A DNA stretch of 49,563 nt from a virus: positions 1-49,563 of the IMG/VR virus record IMGVR_UViG_3300010403_000010; one strand, given 5' to 3'. The translations under genes and the position numbers were made by a program. This document shows, piece by piece, positions 7,492 through 16,335 of this stretch. Each line of letters begins with the position of its first letter. The first letter of the stretch is position 1. The notes beneath the pieces were generated by a model. It saw only the letters and a program-made list of their open reading frames with translations. It had not been told where the DNA came from and searched no databases.

Positions 7492-8054
7492 GTTACAGCT
7501 ATTGCATTGGTCGCGACTGCACGGAGTTTGCCGTCGGCAAAGAGTGGACGTTCTCGCGCTGGCAGCGGGCCGTCTGGATCGACTTGGCCGCCGAAGCGAA
7601 GCGTCTTATGCCCAACCCGATCTCCGTGGCGCTCGCCGCGATCGAGGAGGCGACGCTTTCCGACGCTCGCGTGCTCGCCGGTTTGATGGCGCAGGACGCA
7701 GAGGAAGTGAAGAAGGCAGCGGAAGAGAAACGACCGCCGAACTTGATGGCGAACGTGTACCAACCGATCTCTGCGAGGCTGACGGAACTTGCCTACGCAT
7801 CGGCTCGGCGCTACACGTCGCCGGGATCGCCGGAGTTGATGGAGTTCCTTGAGTCGCACGAAGGAGGCAGTTTTCTTTTCTGCCTGCTGCTCAAGCCGAA
7901 GCATCCGGGGATCACGATCGACGAAGCGTACGACGTCTACTGGGACCTTGGCGTAAACAACGGGGCCGACGGGCGAAAGACGTTCCGCGACATCATCAAC
8001 ACGTGCAACGGCAAATCGGCGGTGCCGGCAAAAAACGGGGAGTCCCCGGCCTGA
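7488..8054 (+). CDS. Tail assembly chaperone (gpG-like, zero frame)
   Basis: 188 residues from TTG 7488 (TTGA overlap with the previous gene). Mostly helical, with DLAAEAKRLMPNPISVALAAIEE and ITIDEAYDVYWDLGVNNGADGRKTF, like lambda gpG-type proteins that hold the tape measure during assembly. Near its 3' end an A-AAA-AAC slippery heptamer allows a -1 shift into a second frame. Position between tail tube and tape measure is the canonical one. Confidence 0.78.
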   Translation: MSYSYCIGRDCTEFAVGKEWTFSRWQRAVWIDLAAEAKRLMPNPISVALAAIEEATLSDARVLAGLMAQDAEEVKKAAEEKRPPNLMANVYQPISARLTELAYASARRYTSPGSPELMEFLESHEGGSFLFCLLLKPKHPGITIDEAYDVYWDLGVNNGADGRKTFRDIINTCNGKSAVPAKNGESPA

Positions 8055-8299
8055 GAAACTCGCCGGACGGCGACGAGGGCCGGGGGCCGACGAACTGGGC
8101 GTTCATCGATCAGAAACTCATGGAGGCGTTTAGCTACACGCTCCCGCAGCTTTGGGAACTGACATTGCCGGAGATCGCGACGCACATGGAGAAACTGACG
8201 CCGACGGTCGCGGAGCCGGAGTGGTTCGTGAAGGCGTGGCGCGGGGCCAAGAGCGACCGCGAGAAACTTGAGGCGATGGCGGTCATGATGGAGATGTAA
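7488..8299 (+). CDS. Tail assembly chaperone frameshift product (gpGT-like)
   Basis: About 270 residues: 183 from the zero frame, then 87 read in the -1 frame from 8036. The extension (RGVPGLRNSPDGDEG... NWAFIDQKLMEAFSYTL... VMMEM) lacks a good start of its own in the overlap and abuts the tape measure gene (TAA 8297-8299, GTG 8300). In lambda-like phages the longer product recruits the tape measure and tube protein; the same role is inferred here. Confidence 0.78.
8030..8068 (+). promoter_or_regulatory. Programmed -1 ribosomal frameshift site
   Basis: The heptamer A-AAA-AAC (8030-8036) is in register with the zero-frame codons GCA AAA AAC. Nine bases downstream, CCGGC (8046-8050) pairs with GCCGG (8062-8066), extended by GTCC/GGAC, giving a possible stimulatory hairpin with the zero-frame TGA in its loop. 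The -1 frame stays open to 8299. Heptamer, hairpin and gene position together are the hallmarks of tail chaperone frameshifting. Confidence 0.85.
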
Positions 8300-9535
8300 G
8301 TGGCCGACGACAAAATCCAGTGGCAGCTTGAGATCGACGGCAAGGGTGCTCTCGACACGCTCGACAAGGTGAAGTCGTCGGCGAAGGAGATCGACCTTTC
8401 GACGAAGACGCTGCGTTCGCTCGACATGATGGTGCGGAGTCTGCTCGAAACCCACCGCATGGCGTCGCAAGTGGCGGACGCGGTCAAAATGGAGCGCCGC
8501 GAGCGGCAAGACAACTTGCGGATAGCGGAGCGTCAGAAGCAAGTCGAGCGCGATCGCGCCGAGTCGGCGGCCAAGGCGGCGAAGACGGAACGCGAGAACG
8601 CGCTCAGCGGCCTGCGTAACGTCGCGATCGGCTCGGGACTCGGCGCGTTGGCGATGGTCAAGGGGATGGCGGGCAGCGGCTTCTCGGACACGCTGCAAGG
8701 GCAGCAGGCCCAGGTGTACGGGCAATTGCTCAATCGGCAGGTGGCGTCGATCTTCGCGCCGTTGCTCGAAGAGAAGACGAAGTACGTGGCGCAGATGACG
8801 CAGTGGCTGCAGGGGCTTGACGCGCCGCAGCGGGAATCGATTCGACAGATGACCGTGTTCGCGACGAGCCTGGGGGCGCTCGGCTACGTTGTGCCGAAGA
8901 TCACGAAGGGGATCGCGGCGGCGTTAGAGATCGGCATAGGCGGAACGGGAGCGCAGAGCGCGGCAACGATGGTCGGCACTGGCGCTGTGGCCGGCAGAGC
9001 GGCGGGGGCCGCGGCTGCGACGCGAACGGACCTCATGGCAATGGCCGGCCCGATCGGTTTGGGCATTGCCGGTATTCTGGCGGCGGCTTCGGCGACGGAG
9101 CGTGGGCGACAGTCGCTTATTGAGCTTGGCAAGTCTGCGGAAAGCTTGGCGGAAAAAGCCGCACCGGCAGCGACAGGGGCCATTAACTTCATCACCGACA
9201 ATTTCGAGGGATTGAGCGACATACTCAAAGGCGAATTCAAGTGGTACAACTTCCTTCCATTCGGCACTGGAAGGCAGGTCGCGCAGTTATTTGGCATGAA
9301 CGTAAACGAGAGGGACGCGACCAAAGATGGCGGACTCTCGCCCGTTCCAAAGGGGCTCGAAGACATCGGCCGCGACTACGAACGGATCTTCGAGGCGGCG
9401 ACGAAGATCGATTTGCAGCAGAGGCAAGTGAATCTGCTCGAACAGATCGCGACCAACACGGGCAGACCGCTGGTGCAAATGCCACCGCCAGGTTTGCAAG
9501 GTGCGGTCGGACTGAATAACTTAATCGGCTTTTAG
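8300..9535 (+). CDS. Tape measure protein (short)
   Basis: 411 residues from GTG 8300. N-terminal coiled coil (~20-110, many Glu/Arg/Lys heptads), a hydrophobic glycine/alanine-rich centre (~95-115 and ~200-270, with ALAMVKGMAGSGF and MAGPIGLGIAGILAAASA) and a helical end. This mix is typical of tape measure proteins, which set tail length and enter the host envelope. At 411 residues it is short; with ~0.15 nm per residue the tail would be roughly 60 nm (inference). It follows the chaperone directly. Confidence 0.75.
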   Translation: MADDKIQWQLEIDGKGALDTLDKVKSSAKEIDLSTKTLRSLDMMVRSLLETHRMASQVADAVKMERRERQDNLRIAERQKQVERDRAESAAKAAKTERENALSGLRNVAIGSGLGALAMVKGMAGSGFSDTLQGQQAQVYGQLLNRQVASIFAPLLEEKTKYVAQMTQWLQGLDAPQRESIRQMTVFATSLGALGYVVPKITKGIAAALEIGIGGTGAQSAATMVGTGAVAGRAAGAAAATRTDLMAMAGPIGLGIAGILAAASATERGRQSLIELGKSAESLAEKAAPAATGAINFITDNFEGLSDILKGEFKWYNFLPFGTGRQVAQLFGMNVNERDATKDGGLSPVPKGLEDIGRDYERIFEAATKIDLQQRQVNLLEQIATNTGRPLVQMPPPGLQGAVGLNNLIGF

Positions 9536-9714
9536 AAGAGCCTAAGCGACGTCCAGATCGGTCCGCGAAGAATGCCGCCGATCACTCCTTCAATCGCGCT
9601 ATCGACAACGTCGCGGGTGTCGTCAGGAAGAGAGTTCTTGAGCAGAAGGAATGCGGGCGACACGATAGCGGCCGCGAACAGGACGATGGCGAGTTTTCGG
9701 GGGTTGATGCTCAT
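9532..9714 (-). CDS. Possible small membrane protein on the opposite strand
   Basis: 60 residues from ATG 9714 (MSINPRKL...). One clear hydrophobic helix (KLAIVLFAAAIVSPAFLLL, ~9-27) is followed by a polar tail with a small-residue helix (DSAIEGVIGGILRGP). It fills the otherwise empty interval between tape measure and the next gene, overlaps the tape measure stop by 4 nt, and runs against its neighbours. No strong ribosome site is visible, so expression is uncertain. Confidence 0.4.
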   Translation of the reverse strand: MSINPRKLAIVLFAAAIVSPAFLLLKNSLPDDTRDVVDSAIEGVIGGILRGPIWTSLRLF

Positions 9715-9751
9715 GCAGGACATGATCGCACAGATACGGTGAAAACGCAAT

Positions 9752-9776
9752 CCTCTGGAGGGTGATGCCCCAGGGG
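9752..9776 (+). promoter_or_regulatory. Leader hairpin copy 4 (before tail-tip gene)
   Basis: CCTCTGG (9752-9758) pairs with CCAGGGG (9770-9776), including one T-G wobble and one C-G pair where copy 3 has T-A. Bulged A9759, GG/CC and loop GTGATG are conserved. The start GTG 9784 lies 7 nt downstream. Confidence 0.85.
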
Positions 9777-9783
9777 AAAGAAT

Positions 9784-11022
9784 GTGGGGCTCACGCTCAG
9801 CGATCCCGACTTCGTAACGACTCGCGGTCCACGCATTAGCACGTCGACCGGTTCGGTTATCCATTACACGATGTCAGCGGACATCAACGAGCACTTCCCC
9901 ACCGACGGCTCGCCGCGCACGTTCTACGGCATTTGCCGCGTCAAGGCCGAAGACAAATTCAACTTCATCAAAGCGATCCTGCCCGACGTCATCGAAGACA
10001 CTTCGAACCCGATGTATGGCTCCATCATGCGGATGGACCCGTACTACGACGCGGCGTCCGCGCCGGCAACGCTGGTCAAGTTCGCTCGCAATCCTCTCTT
10101 GCGATTCAATCCGCAGCGGCATCCGATCCACCGGAGGGCGTACGCGGTCGACGCTGTGGTGCTGCGTGGCAACGGCTTCCCGGCGCAGTCGTCCAGCGGC
10201 GAATTGACGTTTCGGACCAAGCAATTTGTGCCACTGACGGACATCCTGACATCGGTTGAAGGGTACGTCGACATCGGCGTGACGTGGAAAGACTTGCCCT
10301 ACGAAGTCGAGATCATCGACTCGGCAACACCGGACGCCAACTTCGCCAACACGATCGCGAACAGTTTCGCCGATTCGGAGATCGTGCGCTACTGCGTCTT
10401 TCGTCCGCAGCCGAAGGGCCAGAACGCTCAGATCGCGGGCGGCAAGGCGTACTTGATCGACGACGACGGAACGATCTTGCTAAGCGGCGGCAACCCTGTT
10501 CTTTCGCCGCTTGAATCGACCGTTTACTACAACCCGGCGACGACGTTCTCGATCACGCTCAAGATGGTGCCGCGCGTGCCCTACGCCGCGGAGGCACTTC
10601 GCGGCATGTGCAACGACGCGAATAATATCCGGCTGCCGGAAGAGATTTTGAAGTACAAGCCGGACACGGGAACGCTGCGATTTCTCGGCTACGAAGTAAG
10701 CGATCCGTACTACACGTGCAGCGGCGTCAAGGTTTTCGATATCACCTACTCGATCGGCTATCGCCCAGGCGGCAATCGGACGCCGAATCGCGGCTGGAAC
10801 TCGACGTGGTGCGGGTCGAAGCGAGACGTACGGCGATTCGTATTCGGCGAGTACACCGGCGGCGTCATCAAGACGATTGACGGCAACACGATCGCGCTTC
10901 CGGTCACGAACAATTCCCAAGTCCCGCCACAAGAGGCACGGCGCACGACGGCGCAGGCGTGCATCGCGCCGTTCGCGGATTTACAGCATCTCTTTCGCTT
11001 CGAAGGAGTCGCTGTCCCGTGA
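9784..11022 (+). CDS. Tail-tip / baseplate-like protein
   Basis: 412 residues from GTG 9784. An ATG two bases earlier is in another frame. Beta-rich throughout, with long strand-loop patterns ([41 protein letters not shown]) and a C-terminal half containing several Cys. It lies between tape measure and the collagen-like fibre, where distal tail and tip proteins are coded. It carries the structural leader hairpin, so substantial expression is likely. No family is recognised. Confidence 0.6.
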   Translation: MGLTLSDPDFVTTRGPRISTSTGSVIHYTMSADINEHFPTDGSPRTFYGICRVKAEDKFNFIKAILPDVIEDTSNPMYGSIMRMDPYYDAASAPATLVKFARNPLLRFNPQRHPIHRRAYAVDAVVLRGNGFPAQSSSGELTFRTKQFVPLTDILTSVEGYVDIGVTWKDLPYEVEIIDSATPDANFANTIANSFADSEIVRYCVFRPQPKGQNAQIAGGKAYLIDDDGTILLSGGNPVLSPLESTVYYNPATTFSITLKMVPRVPYAAEALRGMCNDANNIRLPEEILKYKPDTGTLRFLGYEVSDPYYTCSGVKVFDITYSIGYRPGGNRTPNRGWNSTWCGSKRDVRRFVFGEYTGGVIKTIDGNTIALPVTNNSQVPPQEARRTTAQACIAPFADLQHLFRFEGVAVP

Positions 11023-13811
11023 ACGAGCGCGACGTACAACCGATCCGGCCGGGCGGTCAGCTATCAGCCGGCGAATTCAACCGGGCAATGTCCCGACTGG
11101 ACAACCTCGCCGACTTCTCCGGTAACGACATCGGTTCGTCGGACGAGCTTGGCCAACTTCTGCTTAACACGACGACGCCGCACAAGACCAATATCCGCAT
11201 CATCAGCGGCACGAATCCCTACGTGTGGGAAGAGGTATACCAGGAGCCGGACAACGCGACATGGCTGCCTACTAACGCACGCTCCGGCACGCTGACCGAG
11301 TTGCCGGCGATCGAGCGTAATGGCGAAGATGACGTCGAGCCGGGCACGGTGTGGGAGGGGACATACGAGCCGGGGCCGAGCGGCGCAGGCCGCTGGATGT
11401 TCAACGCGTGCTGTGGTGGCGTTGGTCCGACCGGGCCGACGGGCCCCGGCGGCGGCGATACCGGGCCGGCCGGTCCGGCAGGCGCAACCGGGCCGACAGG
11501 CGCTACAGGCGCGACAGGACCGACGGGCGCTGGCGTCACGGGGCCGACAGGCGCGACGTCAACAGTCCCAGGTCCGACAGGCGCGACAGGTCCGAGTATC
11601 ACCGGCCCGACCGGTGCGGATTCTACCATACCCGGACCGACAGGTCCGACAGGCGCTTCGATCACCGGTCCGACCGGACCGACAGGCGCGACGTCCACGG
11701 TCCCCGGCCCAACAGGCGCGACAGGACCGAGCATCACGGGTCCAACTGGGCCGGCATCTACTGTACCTGGGCCGACAGGCGCGACTGGGCCTGCATCGAC
11801 AGTCCCAGGTCCGACAGGCGCGACGGGCGCGACCGGCGCGGCCTCTACCGTGCCCGGTCCAACAGGCCCAGCAGGCGCGAGCGTCACAGGTCCGACAGGA
11901 GCAGCTTCGACCGTGCCCGGCCCGACAGGCGCAACCGGGGCCACGGTCGCGGGGCCGACGGGCACGTTCGGCGGGCCGGGAACGTACTGGACGTTGACGA
12001 ACATCGCGGGTGGGACGCCGGCGGCGAATCAGTTCACGCTGAACTCCGCGACCGCGACGTCGGTGGCGACGATCAAGGCGCACATCACGGACGCGGTCGG
12101 CGCGGACGAAACGGCGTATCTCACGTCGATCGCGGCGGGGGACATTATCCGCCTCGCGCCGATCGACGGCACGGTGACGCCGTTCATGCTTGGGACGGTG
12201 AATACGATCACGTCGGCCGCGAGCGTGTTTACGGTTGCCGTGACGAACCTTGGCGGCAGCGGGACGTTCGCGACGTCGACGAACTACGGGCTATGGATGG
12301 CAAAGAAGGGGACCGACTCCACAGCGGTCGGTCCAACAGGCCCGGCCGGAGCGTCGGTCACAGGTCCGACAGGCGCGGCATCAACTGTACCGGGACCGAC
12401 CGGCCCGACAGGCGCGGTTTCTACCGTGCCTGGGCCAACAGGCGCGACGGGTGCATCAGTCACGGGCGCGACGGGTGCGACCGGTCCGGCAGGCGCGAGC
12501 GTCACAGGTCCGACCGGGGCGGCTTCTACCGTGCCTGGTCCGACCGGCGCGACTGGGGCGGCCTCTACTGTCCCAGGTCCAACAGGCCCGGCCGGAGCGT
12601 CGGTCACGGGTCCGACAGGCGCGGCGTCTACTGTGCCCGGTCCGACGGGTAGCTATGGCGGTGTGCAGACGCATTGGACGTTCAACGACTTTGGGGGCGG
12701 CACGCCAAACTCGGGCGAGTTCACGATCGAGGGAACGGGTCTGACGTCTGCGACGCGCATCCGTTTTAGCGAGAACGACGCCCACGGGGCGAGCCAGAAC
12801 GCATTCTTTACCGCGCTCTCAGGCAGCGGGGACCGGCTAAGGATCGGAGCCATAGACGGCGGCTCCACGCCGTACCTGATCGCGGCGACGGTTGCGTTAA
12901 ACCATGTCGGCAGCGTGTGGGTCGTCGACATCACCGCACAGGCCGGCGCGGGAGGGCTCGTTAACGCAGTCAATTACGGCGTGGCGTTTTCGCTGCGCGG
13001 ATCGGCCGGCAACGACGGTCCGACCGGCCCGACCGGCGCGTCTTCCACAGTTCCCGGCCCGACAGGGCCAGCGTCAACCGCGCCCGGACCGACCGGTCCA
13101 ACAGGCGCGGCCTCTACCGTCCCAGGTCCGACAGGCGCGACGGGCAGCGGTCCGACCGGACCGACTGGGGCGGCGTCAACTGTACCGGGTCCGACGGGAC
13201 CGGCCGGCGCGTCAGTCACAGGTCCGACTGGGGCGGCTTCGACTGTCCCAGGTCCGACCGGACCGACAGGCGCGGCGTCAACCGTGGCGGGTCCGACAGG
13301 CAGCTATGGCGGCGTACAAACGCACTGGACGCTTGCGGGGCAGACGGGTGGCTCGCCAAGCTCCGGCCAATTCACGACGGACAACACGACTCTCGGGTCG
13401 GTGACGCGGCTGCGGATCGCAGACAACGACGCGAACGGGGCGAATAACAGCAGCTTCTTTACGGCGCTGAGTGGGTCTGGCGATTTGCTGCGGATCGGTG
13501 CAATCGATGGAGGAGCGACGCCGTCCATGATCGCCGAGACGGTCGCGCTGAGTCACGTTACGGGCGTGTGGATCGTTGACGTCGTTGTGCGGTCGAGTTC
13601 GGGGTCATTGACGAATGGCGTGGCGTACGGGATCGCATTTGCGCTGTCGGGCTTGAATGGCGAGCCTGGGCCGACGGGTCCGGCTGCGGAAGACGTTACG
13701 TTTACGATGTACAAGCCAGACTATACAGATCCTTGCAATCCGGTTTTGAAGTCGCGCACGATGCGACTTGTGTCGGGATCTTGGGCCACTAGCGATAGCG
13801 ACTACGCATGA
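11019..13811 (+). CDS. Collagen-like tail fibre with three interspersed globular domains
   Basis: 930 residues from GTG 11019 (GTGA overlap). Residues ~1-130 form a non-repetitive attachment domain. Gly-X-Y repeats dominated by [22 protein letters not shown] follow in three blocks (~135-312, ~437-545, ~668-764). Between and after them are three related ~115-residue beta-rich domains, copies 2 and 3 being most alike (YGGVQTHWT..., [19 protein letters not shown]). The C-terminus adds a short [17 protein letters not shown] tail. Collagen-like repeats in phage fibres form trimeric stalks; the globular repeats likely bind receptor or stabilise trimers. Gly-Pro-Thr repeats are also O-glycosylation substrates in some bacterial collagen-like proteins. 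Confidence 0.85.
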   Translation: MNERDVQPIRPGGQLSAGEFNRAMSRLDNLADFSGNDIGSSDELGQLLLNTTTPHKTNIRIISGTNPYVWEEVYQEPDNATWLPTNARSGTLTELPAIERNGEDDVEPGTVWEGTYEPGPSGAGRWMFNACCGGVGPTGPTGPGGGDTGPAGPAGATGPTGATGATGPTGAGVTGPTGATSTVPGPTGATGPSITGPTGADSTIPGPTGPTGASITGPTGPTGATSTVPGPTGATGPSITGPTGPASTVPGPTGATGPASTVPGPTGATGATGAASTVPGPTGPAGASVTGPTGAASTVPGPTGATGATVAGPTGTFGGPGTYWTLTNIAGGTPAANQFTLNSATATSVATIKAHITDAVGADETAYLTSIAAGDIIRLAPIDGTVTPFMLGTVNTITSAASVFTVAVTNLGGSGTFATSTNYGLWMAKKGTDSTAVGPTGPAGASVTGPTGAASTVPGPTGPTGAVSTVPGPTGATGASVTGATGATGPAGASVTGPTGAASTVPGPTGATGAASTVPGPTGPAGASVTGPTGAASTVPGPTGSYGGVQTHWTFNDFGGGTPNSGEFTIEGTGLTSATRIRFSENDAHGASQNAFFTALSGSGDRLRIGAIDGGSTPYLIAATVALNHVGSVWVVDITAQAGAGGLVNAVNYGVAFSLRGSAGNDGPTGPTGASSTVPGPTGPASTAPGPTGPTGAASTVPGPTGATGSGPTGPTGAASTVPGPTGPAGASVTGPTGAASTVPGPTGPTGAASTVAGPTGSYGGVQTHWTLAGQTGGSPSSGQFTTDNTTLGSVTRLRIADNDANGANNSSFFTALSGSGDLLRIGAIDGGATPSMIAETVALSHVTGVWIVDVVVRSSSGSLTNGVAYGIAFALSGLNGEPGPTGPAAEDVTFTMYKPDYTDPCNPVLKSRTMRLVSGSWATSDSDYA

Positions 13812-14284
13812 GCACGCCCATCCCGCTTTGCGATTGTCCGTGCTGCACCGAAACGACGATGCTCTGGGTTGGCACGTTCTTCGGCGACTCAAGTTGCAAC
13901 GGCTCATTCGTCTCCGACAACCTAGTTTACTCAACGACAGCCGTGGGCGGAGTGTCGCCCGGATGGAGGTGGAGCATATCGCCCGGCAAAATCGATACGT
14001 GCAACATCGCGATAGGGCCGCCGCCGCCGAAGTTCTATTTGCGCGAGATCGTTCTATGGTGCGCAGGTGGCGTCTGGAACATGGAGATCGTGGTCGTTTT
14101 CAACAACGGCGGCAGCGACGTGCAAGACAGTTTCTCGACGATTGGCGGCTCGCTCGATGCGGTGACGCTGAATAATCCGGTGAGCCCGCGGACGTTTTAT
14201 ACGCGAACGCACGGCGACGGCTTGATCGTGAACGGGGCAGTTTCAAGCGGCCATTACCGTATCGACTTTCGGGCGCACACATGA
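13808..14284 (+). CDS. Tail fibre-region protein
   Basis: 158 residues; ATGA overlap with the collagen-like gene. Opens with [13 protein letters not shown], a cluster of four Cys that may bind metal or form disulfides, followed by a beta-rich body ([25 protein letters not shown]). Coupling to the fibre suggests an accessory tip or a fibre-bound domain. No family is recognised. Confidence 0.6.
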   Translation: MSTPIPLCDCPCCTETTMLWVGTFFGDSSCNGSFVSDNLVYSTTAVGGVSPGWRWSISPGKIDTCNIAIGPPPPKFYLREIVLWCAGGVWNMEIVVVFNNGGSDVQDSFSTIGGSLDAVTLNNPVSPRTFYTRTHGDGLIVNGAVSSGHYRIDFRAHT

Positions 14285-14463
14285 GCGACGCGGAAAAGTT
14301 CGCGGAAGTCATCGCGAAGTCTACGGGCCAAGACGCGGCGTGGGCGGTTCGCGTTGCGGAGCAGCTTAGCGGATTGTGGCAAGGCGCAGACGGCGAGGAC
14401 GCGAGTAAACAGCGTAATTGCTGCGGCGGCGCGCATGTCGACTATTCGCCGCCGGCGTCGTGA
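14281..14463 (+). CDS. Small fibre-operon protein
   Basis: 60 residues; ATGA overlap with the previous gene. Helical first half (DAEKFAEVIAKSTGQDAAWAVRVAEQ) and a C-terminal NCCGG. No membrane segment. Function unknown; possibly a fibre assembly helper given its coupling. Confidence 0.55.
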   Translation: MSDAEKFAEVIAKSTGQDAAWAVRVAEQLSGLWQGADGEDASKQRNCCGGAHVDYSPPAS

Positions 14464-14465
14464 GG

Positions 14466-14497
14466 CTTGCGTGCGGAAGCGGTTTTTGACCACGATG
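14466..14497 (+). repeat. Upstream repeat element, copy A
   Basis: A 32-base segment almost identical to 29371-29402, sharing the core GCGGTTTTTGACCA followed by one variable base and GATG. Both copies lie upstream of a gene with a strong ribosome site (starts 14521 and 29420). It contains TTGACC, but no -10 element is spaced correctly. It may be a shared promoter fragment, processing site or recombination scar. Confidence 0.6.
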
Positions 14498-14520
14498 GAT
14501 TAACACAAAGGAGCTTTCCC

Positions 14521-15135
14521 ATGGTTGCGTCGTGGAATTTCTTTTTAATCGGTCGCAAGAAGCTGTGGGACGGCTCGATCGATCTCGACTCGGACACGCT
14601 CAAGATCGCGCTGACGACGTCAAGTTATTCGCCGAACAAGGATACGCACGACTTCTTCGACGACGTGACCAACGAAGTCACGGGAACCGGCTACAGCGCC
14701 GGCGGGGCCACGTTGACCACGAAGACGCTCACGGCGACGGCCGCGAATTCGTGGGGCGTCGTGTGGGCCGCGAGTACGGCCTACGTGGTCGGCGACGTGG
14801 TCAAGCCGCTGGTGAGCAACGGGCACCTCTACCGCTGCGTCGTGGCGGGCACGTCGGGCGGTTCCGCGCCGTCGTGGACGACGGTGCATGGGCAGGTCAC
14901 GGTCGACAACACGGCGACGTGGGTGGAGATCGGCACGAACATCGTCACGTTCGATTGCGACGATCCGTCGTGGGCCGCGTCAACGATCACGGCGCGGTAC
15001 GGCGTCGTTTACAAGTCGACTGGCACCGCATCGACGTCGGCGCTGATCGGCTACCTAGACTTCGGCGGGGACATCAGCAGCACGGCGGCGGCATTCACGC
15101 TGACGGTCAGTTCGAGCGGTCTGTTTTACTGTTGA
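14521..15135 (+). CDS. Tail fibre protein with carbohydrate-binding-like insert
   Basis: 204 residues; ATG 14521 with AAAGGAG upstream. Residues ~1-65 look like a fibre attachment domain (FFLIGRKKLWDGSIDLDSDTLKIAL). A central module (~83-130: STAYVVGDVVKPLVSNGHLYRC...GSAPSW) matches the pattern of small CBM5/12-like modules common in phage fibres, with aromatic residues suited to sugar stacking. The C-terminus is again beta-rich. Likely a receptor-binding or minor fibre subunit. Confidence 0.65.
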   Translation: MVASWNFFLIGRKKLWDGSIDLDSDTLKIALTTSSYSPNKDTHDFFDDVTNEVTGTGYSAGGATLTTKTLTATAANSWGVVWAASTAYVVGDVVKPLVSNGHLYRCVVAGTSGGSAPSWTTVHGQVTVDNTATWVEIGTNIVTFDCDDPSWAASTITARYGVVYKSTGTASTSALIGYLDFGGDISSTAAAFTLTVSSSGLFYC

Positions 15136-15145
15136 CGGGTGATTC

Positions 15146-15988
15146 TTGTCCGACACGATCACACCTTGCCAGATCGGCGACGTCTGGGCCGACGCTCCGA
15201 GTTCGCTCGTGGGTCCCGGCCAGCGATTCCCGCTCGTCTCCGGCGACGTGTGGTGCGACGCGCTGGCGTCGGCCGTGGCTGGCGCCGCGAGCGTGGCGGC
15301 GAAACTCGGCGACACGTGGGCGGACGGCGTCAGCCTGACGCCGCACGCGGGCCTCGCGGTCGCGGCTCGTGTGGGCGACGTCTGGGCGGACGCGTTGCCC
15401 CAGACAGTAACAGCGGCCGTCTCGCAAAGACTCCCCCTGGGTGACACCAATGCCGACTCCTTCGCAGTCTCAATCACCGTTGCCGCGCAAGTGGCGGCGA
15501 AACTGGGCGATGTTTGGGCGGACGGCCCCAATGCGGTCCCGTCGGCTGCCGCCCGCGCCACTACGCAAATCGGCGACAGCGGAGCAGACGGATTCGTCCA
15601 CGCCCCAAAAGGCGCGGTCGGCTTAGTAACCCAGATGGGCGACGTGTGGGCGGACGCTCGTTCGTCGGTGTCCACAGGAGCCGCTTTGGTGCTCGCGGGC
15701 GGCGCCACGGCGATCCTGGGCGACGCATGGGCCGACGGCGTCGGCGGCGTAGTACACGGGACTGTTGGGCTGGCGCTGCACTTGGGCGATATGTGGGCGG
15801 ACGGTGTCCACTCGGCGGCGATCGGGCGAGGGGCGGACGTCGGGTTCGTCTTGCTCGTCGGAGCGTACAGCGAAGTGATTGATATTTCGTCGGACGTCAA
15901 GTTCGTGGTGGGGCCGGCGAATTGCGGGCCGGCGGAGACGGAGTGCGACTGCGTTTTGATCATCGACATTGACGGGGGCTCATTCTGA
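15146..15988 (+). CDS. Protein of tandem 22-residue GD-W-AD repeats
   Basis: 280 residues from TTG 15146. About ten tandem units of ~22 residues, each beginning GD(V/T)WADG or a variant (IGDVWADA, SGDVWCDA, LGDTWADG, VGDVWADA, LGDTNADS, LGDVWADG, IGDSGADG, MGDVWADA, LGDAWADG, LGDMWADG), followed by a variable Ala/Val-rich stretch ending in an AA(K/R/Q)-like step. The C-terminal ~50 residues differ (SDVKFVVGPANCGPAETECDCVLIIDIDGG). Regular spacing suggests a solenoid or fibrous rod. It is coupled to the next gene by ATGA. I know of no named family with this repeat. Confidence 0.7.
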   Translation: MSDTITPCQIGDVWADAPSSLVGPGQRFPLVSGDVWCDALASAVAGAASVAAKLGDTWADGVSLTPHAGLAVAARVGDVWADALPQTVTAAVSQRLPLGDTNADSFAVSITVAAQVAAKLGDVWADGPNAVPSAAARATTQIGDSGADGFVHAPKGAVGLVTQMGDVWADARSSVSTGAALVLAGGATAILGDAWADGVGGVVHGTVGLALHLGDMWADGVHSAAIGRGADVGFVLLVGAYSEVIDISSDVKFVVGPANCGPAETECDCVLIIDIDGGSF

Positions 15989-16326
15989 TGAGCTGCGGCA
16001 GCGGCAAGAACACGATCACGTGGTGGCGCGGGCAGCGCAAGACGCTCCGCCTGCAAATCTGCGCGCCGCCGGCGGAGGGCATCGGCGGCTGGACGTTTGC
16101 CTTCTACCTCTACGATTCGCTGCTTGCCGACGCCGAGCTTGTGCTGACGAAGACGACCGGCTTCACGATCACGGAGACGGGCGGCGCGGACACGCCGGCG
16201 GTCGTCGAGTTGCTCCTGCAGCCTGCGGACGTGGCGACGCTCGATCCGGGCACGTACCACCACAAATGGGTGCGGGCGGACAATGGGATCGTGATCGACT
16301 ACGGGCCCTTTATCCTCAATCCATGA
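15988..16326 (+). CDS. Small beta-sandwich tail protein
   Basis: 112 residues; ATG 15988 overlaps the preceding stop. The pattern ITWWRGQRKTLRLQ, GWTFAFYLYD, KTTGFTITETGG, VVELLLQPADVATLDPGTYHHKWVRADNG resembles the Ig-like N-terminal fold often encoded next to phage fibres (BppU-like upper baseplate domains). It likely adapts a fibre to the tail tip. Assignment is by pattern, without an alignment. Confidence 0.6.
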   Translation: MSCGSGKNTITWWRGQRKTLRLQICAPPAEGIGGWTFAFYLYDSLLADAELVLTKTTGFTITETGGADTPAVVELLLQPADVATLDPGTYHHKWVRADNGIVIDYGPFILNP

Positions 16327-16335
16327 AAGGGCGAC

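Noticed and set aside
11219-12004. Antisense Pro/Val-rich frame opposite the collagen-like fibre
   Set aside because: It mirrors the Gly-Pro-Thr repeats and stops with them; no independent signals.
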